DNA of 64,000 nt from Mesodorylaimus sp. YZB2_4 (taxonomy: Eukaryota > Nematoda > Enoplea > Dorylaimida > Dorylaimidae). The DNA lies in assembly GCA_030248295.1 (NCBI GenBank), contig JASANH010001061.1:496001-560000 (forward strand). Direction: 5' to 3'. The notes beneath the pieces are model-generated. The model had not been told where the DNA came from and ran no database searches. It worked only from the letters and a program-made list of their open reading frames with translations. The translations under genes were made by a program, and so were the position numbers. This document shows positions 22,168-33,320 of this stretch, piece after piece (the first letter of the stretch is position 1; each line of letters opens with the position of its first letter).

Positions 22168-23938
22168 CTACAGCAATTTTCCTTTCGGTTTCTGTCCCCA
22201 ATAGATGAGTACTTGGAACAAAATCAGCCCGTTCATGCACGTGGCAACCACGTAAGTAAGGATCACCAAGCGATCGCCAGTTTCCTGGATCGATGTAAAA
22301 ATACGAGCCAGACAGCCAGCGAATAAAAGGAAACAAGTGACAAACGACAATTGGCCCGTGCTTTGATTGCGATAATTCTCAATGGCTTGGATGGCCTAAA
22401 AGGTGGCAAAAGACATTTGGACTGTCAAATACTTCATTTTGATTGGCTGGAAAAGTAGGCCCCGCCCACAACGCTGGCGTTATATGATTGGCTAGCGCAT
22501 GTTCGCGGCTAGCCACGCCTTCCATGTACGAGGCTCCCTGATTGGCTACTTCACAGCCGACTGGTATGTTTGGATTGATTAGGTCAGTAAGCCACGCCCA
22601 CAAGATTGATGGCGTCGTCTGATTGGAAAGGCCTAGCCATGCGTACAAGGACCCTCCTGACTGGCTAGCGCAGCTAGTACACTTGGATTGGATGGGACAT
22701 TAAGCCACGCCCACAAAACTGGTGGCGTCGTCTGATTGGTTGGTGTAGCTAGCCACGCCGACAGCGTTCTCTGATTGGTCGAGGATTACACGAATGATTG
22801 CGCACAGCCCATTTCGATTGGTTGAGCTGGCCTCATCAAACCTGCGATTTTCGATAAAATAACTACAGAAAAAAGCCTACATCCACATCATTTTAAATAA
22901 ATCAGAGGCGATATCCTCAAAAAACCAGCTGCGCTTTTCCGTGTTTTCAACTGTTTTGGCGCTGTCCTAAATTTCCCTGACACAAACTTACTCTAGCAGT
23001 CACGACGATTGGAATATTACAGCCTTGCAGGAGCGCCAGGAATTCGACAGGCGTAAATGAGCAAAGAGCAAAGAGCAGCGGGAAATATATGGCCAAAAAT
23101 GCCAAAGCTGCTACCGTCCGTTCCGCATACCACAGTACCAGAAAAGTGATAATTATTGTTTGTACTGCGACAAAAACCGCGTCGCCCCAAGCACTGAAAA
23201 AAGAAGAAATGTTAGGACGAAATCGAAGGACGGTCAATTAAATTCCTGGAAGTCCAGTCCTGCCCGCAGTGGCTTAGTAGCTAGCCTGATAGACTGGAAT
23301 CTCAGAGGTCCAGGTTCGAACCCTGTTCAGGGAGGAGGCCCCTTTGTACTTCTAAATTCTAATTGCCTTGAAGAGCCTCGATTTATTTAAGATTCAGCTT
23401 TTGGTTTTCGCTGAAAACCCACGAAAGGTATGGATATTACCTGAAATGAAACTTATTCGCGTAGCTGTACGCGACCGTCGACGATAACCCGACCATTTCC
23501 AGAAATAAACTAAACAACGAAAGTCCAGCGCCCGATCGACCGTGCCAAATCTTGATGATTTGAGGAACTTTTACTGAAACAAAAATAAAATTTTATGAGA
23601 AAATTTTAAAAATACCAGAATTAGTTTCTTTCGTCATGTAAAGAATCAACGTTAAAAAATTCCCACATTAAGACTAGGTAACAATTTTTGAGGATGATTG
23701 TCAAATTACTTACCCAAAACTGATCCGAACACAATTCCCAAGCCGAGGAATCGACTTAATACTAATTTAAAACATTCGGCTGAAAACAAAAAAAGTTTAT
23801 TCTCGATGTTTAATCTAGAAATATTTAAAAACAAATCGTACGATGAACGAAATTGAATTTTACTAACAATTCTTCGAAACAGTTTTTTGGAAATAAAAAA
23901 TGGATTGTTTGCCAAAGTAAAGATTCCGCTTCAGCCAT
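22168..23938 (-). CDS. MPDU1: MPDU1, mannose-P-dolichol utilization defect 1 (PQ-loop membrane protein)
   Basis: MPDU1 is an ER membrane protein needed for use of dolichol-phosphate-mannose and -glucose in N-glycan and GPI-anchor assembly. The five exons, in gene order, are 23842-23938, 23714-23779, 23441-23573, 22992-23193 and 22168-22395. All phases agree and give 241 aa, against 247 in human. The N-terminus has [12 protein letters not shown]; then come [14 protein letters not shown], the first PQ loop ([10 protein letters not shown]) and [28 protein letters not shown], the second loop ([11 protein letters not shown]) and [15 protein letters not shown] follow. The start at 23938 gives the family-typical MAEAE opening. 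The last intron (22396-22991) carries an unusual tandem array. It may share regulation with TIMM29 just downstream; that is inference. Confidence 0.95.
22440..22830. repeat. Degenerate tandem array of CCAAT-box and CACGCCC motifs
   Basis: TGATTGG (inverted CCAAT) recurs at about 22439, 22486, 22539, 22619, 22734 and 22773, with further ATTGG at 22685 and 22818. CCACGCC-type motifs alternate with it. Two units of about 113 bp are clear: GCCACGCCCACAA at 22591 and 22704, and GGCGTCGTCTGATTGG at 22611 and 22723. It lies in an MPDU1 intron. Confidence 0.7.
23265..23345 (+). repeat. tRNA-like SINE head in an MPDU1 intron
   Basis: An A-box-like TGGCTTAGTAGC and a perfect B box (GGTTCGAACCC) are spaced as in a tRNA. 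The acceptor ends do not pair and the anticodon stem is imperfect, so this is a tRNA-derived relic rather than a working tRNA gene. Confidence 0.5.
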
Positions 23939-26900
23939 TCTAAATTCGCGAAATTTCGATATCGATGAGGACAGAACCCCTAAAAATCTGGTCGATTCAG
24001 AAAAAGAAGAATATAGGTCAAATACCGGATTCCGGAAAAGGGACCTTGAAGAAAAGAATTTTTGCGCACACTGTCTAATTAATACCTGAAAATCAGGATT
24101 AGCGCGAAATTAAAAATTTTCGTAGGACATTTTGATGGAGGGAAAAAAATATTCGCTCGGAGTACAAAACGATTAGGCACTCAAAATATCTGTTGCTTCT
24201 CTTCCGTCGCGAAAACTGCATGAGTTGACTGATAAATCTTTTGGTGCAGTATAGCATTAGAGCATTGCATTATTTGGCATAGCAGAACTAGTATCTGAAA
24301 CTATCTTTTACACTTTAAAAAAAGTGGCAGTTCAGATCTGAAGGACCAGTTGCTGACAGACTATGCTTTCTCACTTTTCGTCAGACCACTGGTCGACAAG
24401 CGGTGGTCTATCTGCTGGCATGACACCTGTGACCTGCCCTCCTCACTCTTACTTTACTGCAGTCCCAAGTAGCCGAAGCTCACTGACGGGGCAGACGTGG
24501 CAAAACAACAGCAAAGAACCGCGGTGCGGTGCCGACCCGGCGTGCCCCCAGCTCCCTGCTCCCCAAGTAAGCATTCATGATATTGATAAGGGAGTCCGTG
24601 AGGACCAGCTCTCAGGGCAGCTTCCCTGTGTGCCTCCACTAGGAGCACCTCCACACGAGGGCATCCTGTGCCAGCACCAGTGTCCCCTTCCTTGTCAGAG
24701 TTGATGGCCCGAGCAACGCCTACCAACTGCGCCACTGCGACTCTCACTTGCCTTGACTTGACTGAGGAATTCATTTCTCGCGACTTGGCATCCTGAGGGC
24801 TCACTGCTAATATCATGATTCCCAGCTGACAGGCAAGCTTGGTTCAAAGTCCATTAGGAAATCTTCAGACATTTCATACCCGGCCAACAAAAAGTTCCAA
24901 AATTGTGCGCGACTTTTTGTCCTGGACAAAGCGTATTCTGCAGTTGCTTCGAATGCCGCACAGAAGAATTTTCATCAGGCGGGATAATTTAAGACAGGGT
25001 TTCTGTAAGGGTCGACCTCATACGAATGCCAAGTGAAAATTTTGAGCCCCTTGATTTCTTGTGCTTAGTAGTATGTACCCCACGAGTGTCTGGTGACGCA
25101 AAAGTAAAAAATGTTTTTCACCCCCTCCCAATGGAAATACGCGTAAAAAAGTGATGCTTGGGCGATATCTGCTATATCTTCCCAACCTTCGGCCCTGGAA
25201 TGATCTAAAACATACCAAAATGATCGCAAGATGATGAGCTATCGAATGCTTTTTTGAAATTTCCCCTAGGTCCCACCGTTCGTGAGATACTCCCGCCAAA
25301 ATTCAAAATTCAAAATTTTCCTCTCACACTTGAGCGGATAATTCGAAACAAAAAAATGGAGCCCCAATGAAAATTTCCCCATATGTGCCCCGTGGTACCC
25401 GCTTCAAAAAAATATAGATATGTTTTTTACTTTTTCTTCTCATCGTAGTGTCCGAATCGCAAAAAAAAACTTAAAAATTGCTAGATATGGTTTCATTTCA
25501 TGATCTGCCGTTTTCGAATGCAAGCTGATATCGACACCAGACATAGCCAATCTTGTAGAGCAGAAAAAATGCTACAAAATGAGTACTTCCCAGCCTTTAG
25601 GAGAGAAATCCTTTTAAATTTGATATTTGTTCGTTTGATGTCCTGATTAGCAAACTTTTTAAGCCTTTTTCATTCATATTTTTTTCAGCCGTGTGCATTC
25701 TTTCTGTGTTTTTCACTTTGCGCTATCCAAGGACGATGAAACAAGAAATTGTCACTGCATCAAACCCGTTGCAACAGGGTCTTTCACAGAATGCATGCAC
25801 ACATTGATGTGCACAGCGAACAGAAAAACATTAAACCCATCGTCTGAGGCAATGCGAATGCGTTTCCGGTCTGTAATTTCTTGCGACAAGTGGATTTCCC
25901 ACGCCCCATTCAACGCCAGGGCGGCAGATGAATCCTGCAACTAGAGCTACCCGTAAATTACTTTTTTCCTTCTACTCAAGAAAAAAAGCAAAACTCGATC
26001 CTCCGCCACTTCAACGCACATCGCACTTAAGTGGGGGAGCGTTTTTTTTGTCATAAGAATTTTAGGCGGGAAAATCATTTTAAATTGACAGCGCTCGATC
26101 GATATATAACGTTAAGTTACATCATTTTAACGCACATGATGCACTGATTTTAACGAATTATAGTCGTATGAAATTTCTTTTGAGTCTGGTCAGCAAATTT
26201 TATTCCCTTCCAGCAAGGAAAAGAAATATCGCCAATAAACAGCCTCAGAAAATCGGGAAACGAAAACTATAGCACACTAACTGTACATGCGTAAAAGTCA
26301 GTTTCAGATGAGGGTTATGCCAGGCTTAGCGTGTTTTGGTTATCTGATTTTTCCTTATTAAAAGTAGTATCATCCATCATCTGACCGCGTGACAAGTCAC
26401 AAATATGGCACTTTTATACTTCTTCGCCCACCCATTTCCTTCGCTCCTTCCCATTGCATCCATCTCGGGAGGGGCGTTGAGTTCGACGTAGGATAGTCAA
26501 AGTCAGGATATTTGCACAGAATATACCGGCCTGTAATCCGATATAAAACTACCCCCTGGCTGGTCTGCCGTGCACGCAGTCCATAATGGGAAGCCGCGGG
26601 GTGTCGGGCACGGAATGGAATGCATGCTCGCCAAGAATGTAATTAATCTTTCGCCTTTTTCCAATAGCTCGTTGCCATTTTCTAGCAGTCTCGACGACGA
26701 AACGTCCCCTCGGCCAGTCGAGTGCGATAAAGGCGAAGCAAAGGTTGATAACCATCCGAGCTCCCTCGACGCCACGTGTCATGCATTGGAGAGGAAAAAG
26801 GAGGAGTCTATTCGACGCGAGGGACAAAACGGGCCTGACATACTCGAATATGGATTTAATCTGTGAGAAGATGGGAAAAGACTAATCTTTTTCTGTTATT

Positions 26901-27403
26901 CGATCCCTCCGATTACATTGGCGCACCTTCTCCCATCACCGCACTACTCGTCTATCAATCATTGTGCCAAGGGAGAAAATATTGAATTGTGGAAAGGAGC
27001 AAATAAATGTTGAAATCGCCTACTTTTCCTCATTGCCAACAGGTGCTCGCACGAGAGAGCCCTTTCCTCCAGCCACTAGCTTAGCTTATGGAAATGAATT
27101 TAGATGGGACGTCGGTTGCTATGTGTTTTCACTTAGTCCATAAAAGGCGTGGTAGTGGTGAAGAGTGGTAAGCTGGGCCCATTTTCGCTATTAGCGACCT
27201 CTTAGTTTAGATTCAATGAGTGACTCGAAGGCGCACTGCCACGGGCCCGACTCGCCCCGCTCCATTACCTGCTAGACCTTTGCCGCCCCTGTGCACCCGT
27301 CAAGGCACCACTTCCCTGCTCAATCGGGTGGAAAAGTTGGACAAAGTAGATTTTAGAAGACACAATTTTAAAATTTGGTTAAAACATTTGTAATTATTGG
27401 ACA
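23939..27403. other. Gene-poor region with repeat fragments
   Basis: I see no supported gene here. A minus-strand copy of the repeat shared with 16425 and 40095 lies at about 24555-24710. 24860-25600 is A/T-rich and transposon-like in texture but I cannot name it. GGCGGGAAAATC occurs near 26065. 26500-26870 has open frames on both strands with no recognisable domain. The last 150 bp would contain the promoter of the chloride channel gene. Confidence 0.4.
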
Positions 27404-30400
27404 ATGAGTAACAGTGATTGGAATGCGACTGCGATCACTATCGTCAGTGTCTTGTATTTGTATTCAGTGGCCGAAGGGGAACGGATTTCGTAAGTATTTC
27501 ACATTTTCCAACCTTCTGATAAGATTTGTTTGCGAGTGATTTTTTTCTAACCTTTTTCTAATCTGCTCGCAATTGAGTCCTTATCAGATGGAAAAAATGA
27601 GCTATAAGAACTTGTCTTGCGACAATGTCAATGTGCGCCCGTGCAGCGCGCTTTTGCGCAGCCTAACGATCTCATAGAATAACACTAATGAAAAATGACA
27701 CGTTTAGATTATCTGACAAGCTCGAAATTAAAAAAGTTTATGACATTGAAAAAAACGAAATGATAACTTTTTATAGGAGAATAACAGGAAAATAAGAAAT
27801 TAATAGAGAAAAACAAGTGAAAAACCGACCAAAGACTTAATATAATTGACTATATAATCCGAAAACTAAAAAGTATAATTTGGCAGTTCAAACTGACACT
27901 TTAGATTGAAATTATAAATTCGTGCATAACTGATATACAGGATATAATTCGCGATAGCAACTGATATCACTGATTCAAATCAAGATGTAATAGGCAGTAT
28001 ACTGTATACCGATTTTACTGATAAGATATATGCGGACAACAGATGACAAAAAATTGATATAACTATTTTGGTAATATACAGTACCGATATAATCCGTGAT
28101 ATAACTTGATGAAGCTGATAAGATAACCAGATATGGTTGATAAGATAAAATCGCTGTAACCGACAAGACGAAGATGCACTGTACATAGACATAGCCGGGC
28201 TAGAGTTGATATGGACTTGATAACAGATGCGGATGTGATTAAGACATACTTATCCCAGAAAGATATAGATATGAATATTCAAATTATATCTTCTGAATAT
28301 ATTCCCTCGTGTTTTTCAAATTCATATCTCAAATGCATATGTAGGCTCCCAAAAGACAAGATATACATATCTTGTCTTTTGGGATACATAGATACGGATG
28401 TGATACTGATATTCATATCTACTGTAGATACGAATATTCATTGGACATAGATATACAGTACATCAGTATTAAACTGGGCTGATAATTTGATATACCTGAT
28501 AGAATCGATTGATATAACTGATAAGAAACAATGATCTTGCTACTAAAAATAGTGATTACGTTTTTACAAATAACATAACATTGATAAGATGGACTTTAAA
28601 GCAGATGAGACGGAAACAAAGTATTGCAAAGGCAAACAATGAAGAGACACCTGCGGTGAGAAGATTGATTAGGTTTGGTGCGCAGAATGACATACTCGAC
28701 ATAAAATATAGATCAGTGTTTTTACGGATTAATAAAAAGCCGCATGGAAAAATTATACTATTAGAAAGGTTTGATTTGGAATCACAGAATGGTTTTTTCA
28801 TAAACATAAAACTAAGAAGTTATTGTTTTTCAGCTACTATCCAACTCCCAAGTCCAATGTCAGTAAATTAATCAATTACAAGTCTTATCGCGAGCAACAA
28901 CTGATAAGGTCGTTATTACGTAATTATCAAAAGACGCTTCGCCCGCCTGGCCTATCGTCAGAAAATTCTACTAACGCGTCAGATAGTAAGTATAATATGA
29001 CAAAATTAAATTAGCAGGGTGGCGAGCGGCTCATCGTCCAGTAGTAAAGTTGGTAAAGTGTCAGCCTGCCAATCTTACGCAGGCTTTTCTTGAATTTCGG
29101 CCTCGCGGGCTTCAGCAGACAAGTAGCGGTGCGAACTGGATCGCGATTGACTGACCTAGTTTATCGTGTGCGCACCCAATATGACGTCATTCGGGCCCAA
29201 TGTCGAAATAAAACAAACAATGGAAATTGAAAGCTGTACTAAGACTGAAATTGAAATAAATTTTAATTTTTTCACTGCTTCATTTCGACACAGGCCTCAG
29301 ATTACGTCATATCGAGCCAAACTGGGCGCACGCCAAACTGGTTCAGCCAATCGCGATCCAGTTCGCACTGCTAATGTCTGCTAGAGCCCGCGAAGCCGAA
29401 ATTCAAGAAGAGCCCGTCCCCTAAAGGGAGATCCTGGTTTCAAATCCTAGCATACCTGATTTTTTCTTGAGTTGATAAAAGTGACTTACGTAATCCACAC
29501 TAGCCGCCAAGTACTTATCCGTTTTACGGAGCAGGGTTGAATAAAAAAATTTTTGGCGAATCAACTTTCTAAGGATAACAAATTTGAGATTGTACATTTT
29601 GCATAAAATGGTTTCGCACGGCTAACTTATACTGAGAGTAAGCATACTCCTTTCACCGTGCATGTCTCCTTGTCATAAGCAGCTTAGTAACCGTAATCGC
29701 GGAACTCAATTTTTGTGGGTTGATGAAATGGCATTATGTTTCAGGCGAGCCAGTGCACGTCTACGCGAGTATTCATATTCTCAGTCTGAGTAGTTTCAAT
29801 GACGTGACCATGACTTTTACGTGTCAATTTCGGTTACGACAAGAATGGGTCGATTTACGCCTTGCCTTCAATGACTCTTACTTTCGTTCTGATGAATTCC
29901 TAATTTTGGCCAGAGATCAAAATGTTTGGGAGCCAGATACATTCTTTCAAAATGAGCAGTCTGGCCACGAGCATACAATTGATCAGAAAAATGTATTTTT
30001 GAAGATTCGGTCCGATGGCAGGGTCAAGTATAGCAAAAGGTAAGATGGCATTGATTTCAAGCTGGTGTGTGTCAAGAAATGATTGTTCGCAGTCTAATTG
30101 TTTAATTAACTAATTATCTGCCTAATTTTCTGATTAGTCGAGTTTGACGCTAGGGGGCGTGGTTGCATTATGTTGCGATATGAAGGTAATATATGGTTTC
30201 AGATGTGGATTCCAAACGTAGTATTGTTAATCACAAATTTAAATCTTGGCGGGAGCTCGAAATGAATCGTGTACGCTTGCAGCAGTGAGAATTTATATCT
30301 AGTTTTTCAACTGTTTTAGATTAACTATGGCATTTTCGTGTCCCATGAATTTGCTCAAGTTTCCACACGACACTCAAACGTGTTACATTGATTTTGCTAG

Positions 30401-33199
30401 CTGTAAGTATCGCTTTCCGTTCTCGCGTTGTTAAAATTTGCGGCTAAAGTTTCAGTTTGAAAATGGCGGGAAATTCAAAATGTGTGCCTAAAAGAGCCTT
30501 TTTGCATTTTGTTCTTTTTCAATCACTAAAAAGATTGTTATTTTGCAGATGCCTACACTAGCAGTGACATATTGTACGTATGGGACGACCCAGCCATTGA
30601 GCAGTTGCAATCAGCAATCGATGCCATGCCAAAATTTTCTATAGAAGGCTTATCAAATGACGACTGTACAACGACCACAGCCACTGGTATGTCTCTCCTT
30701 CATTAGCTGTGACGCTCTGTTTGATAGATGTAAAGGCCAGATGGGGCTGCTATACACGGGTAAAATATAGGTCCAGCTATCCATTCGGGTAAAATATGGT
30801 TTCAATTTTCGATCAGGGTAAAATACCAGTTCGACTACCTACAGTAGGTATATGTCCTTTCCCTTGACCCGTTCCATTGGCCCCACAGTCCGAAAGAACC
30901 ATAAATCTAATTCTTAAAAATGCTACTAGGGACTGGCTTTTCCAAAGTGTATTACAGTACATGACTTAAAAAATTATCACATGCTCCGGCGAATCGATTT
31001 CCATTTTTCAGGCACCTATAGCTGTTTACGAGTTGTGTTGCAATTAAGACGGGAGGTGTCGTTTTTCCTGCTGCAATTGTACTTGCCCAGCTGCATGATG
31101 GTTGCCGTTGGATGTGTTTCATTCTGGATCGATTGGAGATCGGCGCCTGCTCGAGTTCCTTTGGCCATCGTCACATTGCTGACCATTACAACACAAGCGC
31201 ACGGTGAGTCCATGTTTCTCTGCTTAGCCAGCAGAGTCGGAAAAGTTAGGCTCAGATTCTCAGACTGTTGCCGTCAACATCAGTGCATGCTTACACATTT
31301 GTCTCACACGTTCGTGATAAAGCATGAGCATGTATTTCATGTCCAGTTTAGATGCAGGATAATGAATACGAATGCAGTTAGTATATACTAACTGATAAGC
31401 TGATAAACATACATTTTTGACCACGAACCATCTTATAGCATTTAAGACCCCGCGTGATAGGACGGAAGTGATTCTGGCTCTACCTACAGGGTGCATTATC
31501 TATGTCCTCGCGCAATCAGATTTGTTATTTCATAAGACTGTAATGCTTTTCATCTGCTCTGAGCCCTCAGTAACTCAAGCGATTTAACATAAATACATAT
31601 GAATAAGCAGCAGGCATGACTAATTACTGCAGATCGGCAAGGTGGCATATGATGGCATTATCAGCCGGCGCCTATTCCCAATATTATACTTAAATTTTAC
31701 AGCTAATCACCTGATTTCACATTCATCCATAGAACCAGTGTTTTGTAGACCACAACGTCTAATGACACTCACCACCCACACCCCATCACTGAGTATCCTT
31801 GAGTGATAATCCACTCCCTTAACAGTGCGCACAATAATGGTTTGTCTTGGGTGACAACTTGTCACTTTCTCACGATCAGTTTTGCCGCATGCATTCCAGG
31901 CCTATCACACTCTTAACACAGGTTACTTCCACACTGTCATTCTTATCATGAGTCTATTTCACATCATCGTAATTCGCTTTCTCACCAACATCGTCCTCAT
32001 CACAAATCTTTTCCCATTCTCTCCTTCATTCTCAAGCCTCTTTCACATTATCGCCCTTATCACAAAATTTGTAGTGCTTCTTACTGTGTTTTTTATTACT
32101 GGATAAGATTTCTTTGCTTATCAGGCATCAACTCAAACCTGCCACCTGTTTCATACACGAAGGCCATCGATGTGTGGATCGGAGCTTGCGTGGTTTTCAT
32201 ATTTGGAGCTTTACTCGAATTTGCTGTCGTCAATTATGTGGGAACGAACGAGGAGAAACGCAGGGCCAAATGGAGAGATTATGCCCATGGCAATGTAAGC
32301 CCATCAATTTGCATTCTGCTGATTTAGCTCAAATGAAAGTTTTGCACAAATAAAATGAAATTTTTAGCACAAATGAAATGAAAGTTTAGCACAAATGAAT
32401 GAAATGAAAGCACAACGACAATTTTTCCAGACCTGAAATTTGGGATGAGAGGTCTACAAGGTTCGACTCCCACTGAGAGTAACACTTTATGTTGCCTCAT
32501 GCCATCGTCAGTTTAGTCACCAGTGCGACGTGTTTCAAATCCCGCTCGGGCTGGCTCTTTATGCTTCACGACCTTTCTTCTTGCTCCAGTCAAGAAGGCT
32601 ATTCTAGCGTCTTTGGTTATGGGGTTCGAATCCTACCTGGGTTAACACTTTTTGTTTGACCACTGCTAAGCTATCTTGCTGTCCCGCTGTCCCACCTTGC
32701 GTCTCATTTTTAGGAGTACAGTCTCAAATCGCTGCTGAATCCCAGCAAGTGCTCGCAGCGCAATGGGGTGCCGACCGAAGTGCCGGTCGAGCATCGTCGT
32801 CATTTGCGTCATCGCCGAACCAGGAGTCGTACAAAATCGACAGTGCCTTTAGTAGCACACAAGGAACCCTTATTGGACGAGGAGGCACGAGGCGATTGTT
32901 TCGATGCTCAAGAATACGTGGCGTATCGACGCAAGATGGCGCATCATCGACATCGGAGTGGTCGATCTCTCATGATCAATATGGCACCCCTGTCGCCCCC
33001 AATTTATGACCACAGTGACGGGGTGGCCAGTGGAGAGGCTCCCACTATCGCTGTCTTCTCGGCAGACACTAGTCTGGCCATGCCTTCCAATGCCACCCGC
33101 GCAGAGAGGATTGATATGGTATCACGTATCCTGTTCCCCACGGGATTCCTGCTCTTCAATATCGTCTACTGGGCACTGTATATCCCGCTGCTCAGGTGA
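27404..33199 (+). CDS. Glutamate-gated-type chloride channel subunit (Cys-loop receptor)
   Basis: This is a pentameric ligand-gated anion channel subunit of the plasma membrane in nerve or muscle. Exons are 27404-27489, 28834-28985, 29745-30039, 30320-30402, 30549-30686, 31012-31203, 32125-32294 and 32714-33199; phases agree and give 533 aa. Exon 1 encodes a signal peptide ([15 protein letters not shown]). The ligand-binding domain has [23 protein letters not shown] and the Cys loop, with two Cys separated by 13 residues ([15 protein letters not shown]). A second Cys pair (DDC...YSC) is typical of GluCl and glycine-type receptors. M1 is [21 protein letters not shown]2 begins with PAR, the anion-selectivity signature, then LLTITTQ. 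M3 is [21 protein letters not shown]3-SYTKAID spacing and NLPPVSY are GluCl-like. The long M3-M4 loop is Arg/His-rich, and M4 ends the protein. Ligand identity is inferred, not shown. Confidence 0.93.
27900..28560. repeat. GATA-rich intron block with a perfect 36-bp palindrome
   Basis: The first channel intron is dense in GATA/TATC, in phrases such as TGATATAACTGATAAGAT. At 28348-28383 a 17-bp arm (CCCAAAAGACAAGATAT) is followed after two bases by its exact reverse complement. Looser inverted matches continue outward. Confidence 0.65.
29083..29413. mobile_element. Foldback (long inverted repeat) element
   Basis: A left arm (about 29083-29205) and a right arm (about 29283-29413) are diverged reverse complements over roughly 120 bp. 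Matching blocks include TTCTTGAATTTCGGC, GCGAACTGGATCGCGATTG and the GTGCGC/GCGCAC region. There is no coding capacity, so it is MITE-like. A CRE-like TGACGTCA lies in the left arm at about 29185. Confidence 0.65.
30755..30835 (+). repeat. Triplicated GGGTAAAATA motif
   Basis: GGGTAAAATA occurs three times here, once as GGGTAAAATATGGTTTCA. Further copies lie at about 3078 and 41418, with a weaker one at 18197. It lies in a channel intron. Confidence 0.5.
32325..32418 (+). repeat. Imperfect tandem repeat (GCACAAATGAAATGAAA)
   Basis: Four or so units of AGCACAAATGAAATGAAAGTTT-like sequence run in tandem just after the exon ending at 32294. Confidence 0.55.
32440..32660 (+). repeat. Cluster of three SINE relics
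   Basis: Three B-box-like cores lie in a row: AAGGTTCGACTCCCACTGAGAG, GTTTCAAATCCCGCTCGGGC and GGGGTTCGAATCCTACCTGGG. Each is followed by sequence such as AACACTTTTTGTTTG. They lie in the last channel intron. Confidence 0.5.
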
Positions 33200-33314
33200 A
33201 TGCGAATAACAGTGATAAGAAGTGATGAGAATTTAGGTGGCTGCAAGATGTGGAACAGTGAGACTGATAAGGGGATGCAATGGTGATACGACTGGTAACA
33301 GAAGTTTAGGTAGA

Positions 33315-33320
33315 AATAAA
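33315..33320 (+). terminator. Candidate polyadenylation signal of the channel gene
   Basis: AATAAA lies 116 bp after the TGA stop at 33199, the usual position for a 3' end signal. Cleavage is inferred. Confidence 0.4.

Noticed and set aside
23265..23345. Functional tRNA gene
   Set aside because: The A and B boxes are good, but the acceptor ends do not pair and the anticodon stem is flawed.
26503..26866. Overlapping open frames on both strands
   Set aside because: No domain, no splice logic and no signal peptide that could be defended.
28348..28383. CRISPR-like or transcription-terminator hairpin
   Set aside because: This is a eukaryotic intron with one palindrome and no spaced repeat array.
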